A stretch of DNA of 14,451 nucleotides from contig JALSHM010000323.1 in the NCBI GenBank assembly GCA_026982235.1, positions 1 through 14,451 of the forward strand, in the 5' to 3' direction. The position numbers were made by a program, and so were the translations under genes. The stretch comes from Robiginitomaculum sp. Lineage in GTDB: Bacteria > Pseudomonadota > Alphaproteobacteria > Caulobacterales > Maricaulaceae. Position 1 is the stretch's first letter. Every line of letters starts with the position of its first letter. This document shows positions 13,869 through 14,451 of this stretch, piece after piece. The notes beneath the pieces are model-generated. The model made no database searches. It worked only from the letters and a program-made list of their open reading frames with translations, and was not told where the DNA came from.

Positions 13869-14451
13869 ATGAAACTTTTTCGCTCAGTTTTCGCGTGCAT
13901 CGCTACTGCCGCAATTTTAAATAGCCCTGCTCTTGTACAAGAAACCTCGGCCCAAAATGCCAACAAAGCAGAAACTGACGCAACTGGCGCAATGGCTTTC
14001 GTCGGTTATGACCGTGCACCGTTTCATCCACTCGTCGGAAAGAACGGTATGGTCTCGGCGCAAGAAGCTATGGCAGCTGAAGTTGGACGCGATATTCTGG
14101 CCAAGGGTGGTAATGCGGTTGACGCTGCCGTGGCCACTGGATTTGCCCTCGCCGTTACATTCCCGGCGGCGGGTAATATTGGCGGCGGCGGGTTTATGTT
14201 GGTTGCGCTTGCCGATAAAGATGAAGTTATCGCCATAGATTTTCGCGAAATGGCTCCCGGTGCCGCCAGCCGGGATATGTTCTTGGGCGTTGACGGTGAG
14301 GTTGATAACCAAAAAGCCCAGTTTTCCCATCTATCCGCCGGTGTGCCCGGCTCGGTCATGGGGCTTTTGGATGCGCTGGAAACCTACGGCACGATGAGCC
14401 GTAAGCAAGTGATGGCACCCGCCATTAAACTGGCCGAACGCGGCATACCTG
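13869..14451 (+). CDS. ggt: Gamma-glutamyltranspeptidase, N-terminal part (runs off the right edge)
   Basis: The frame starting at the ATG at 13869 is open to the window end (194 codons). It begins with a signal peptide (MKLFRSVFACIATAAILNS..., cleavage likely before residue ~30). The mature start then shows the classic N-terminal motifs of the large subunit: GMVSAQEAMAAEVGRDIL, KGGNAVDAAVATGFALAV, then PAAGNIGGGGFML, DFREMAP and the SAGVPGSVMGLLDAL segment. The family is an N-terminal-nucleophile hydrolase that cleaves gamma-glutamyl bonds of glutathione and related peptides in the periplasm, releasing glutamate. The nucleophilic Thr and the small subunit lie outside the window. Only a weak GGAT (13857-13860) precedes the start. 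Its neighbour is the divergent 2-oxoacid oxidoreductase operon. Confidence 0.95.
   Translation, partial: MKLFRSVFACIATAAILNSPALVQETSAQNANKAETDATGAMAFVGYDRAPFHPLVGKNGMVSAQEAMAAEVGRDILAKGGNAVDAAVATGFALAVTFPAAGNIGGGGFMLVALADKDEVIAIDFREMAPGAASRDMFLGVDGEVDNQKAQFSHLSAGVPGSVMGLLDALETYGTMSRKQVMAPAIKLAERGIP

Noticed and set aside
13917..14359. Two minus-strand frames under the transpeptidase
   Set aside because: The plus-strand frame carries clear gamma-glutamyltranspeptidase motifs and is open to the edge.

Overview
The window reads as chromosomal DNA from a Gram-negative bacterium. RND efflux genes, a lipoprotein with a lipobox, and a TonB-dependent receptor with a signal peptide all imply an outer membrane. 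Protein style and a moderate GC content suggest an alphaproteobacterium, possibly of the Hyphomonadaceae or Maricaulales kind. That placement is inference from style and was not tested. Gene density is high. I see no transposase, integrase, phage gene, CRISPR array, tRNA or rRNA.

Layout. (1) Positions 1-6255, plus strand: a tight operon of an RND periplasmic adaptor (5' end outside the window), an RND permease overlapping it by one base, and a secreted M13 zinc metallopeptidase lipoprotein, closed by a strong intrinsic terminator at 6231-6255. (2) Positions 6256-8774, plus strand: a candidate promoter, a small membrane or secreted protein with several His residues and two Cys, then a TonB-dependent receptor of ZnuD type whose His/Glu-rich loop suggests zinc import. 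(3) Positions 8775-9009: a convergent intergenic region with one strong hairpin and a three-segment set of alternative hairpins. (4) Positions 9010-13681, minus strand: a three-gene operon joined by ATGA overlaps. Its transcription order is a GltD-like FAD/NAD(P) oxidoreductase fused to a 2x[4Fe-4S] ferredoxin domain, then the alpha (gamma-alpha fused) and beta subunits of a 2-oxoacid:ferredoxin oxidoreductase. (5) Positions 13682-13868: a divergent promoter region with two inverted repeats. (6) Positions 13869 to the right edge, plus strand: the start of a secreted gamma-glutamyltranspeptidase.

How the genes work together. The adaptor and permease should form an efflux pump, probably with an outer-membrane channel encoded elsewhere. 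The M13 peptidase is co-transcribed and likely acts at the inner face of the outer membrane. The small His-containing protein and the receptor look like a metal-uptake pair. The minus-strand operon looks like a self-contained machine that oxidatively decarboxylates a 2-oxoacid, probably 2-oxoglutarate, and passes electrons through built-in ferredoxin clusters to or from FAD and NAD(P). It is the most interesting unit here. Nothing in the window amounts to a clearly undescribed defence or mobile system. The strongest open questions are the redox partner of the Kor operon, the repetitive charged tail of the adaptor, and the role of the small protein before the receptor.
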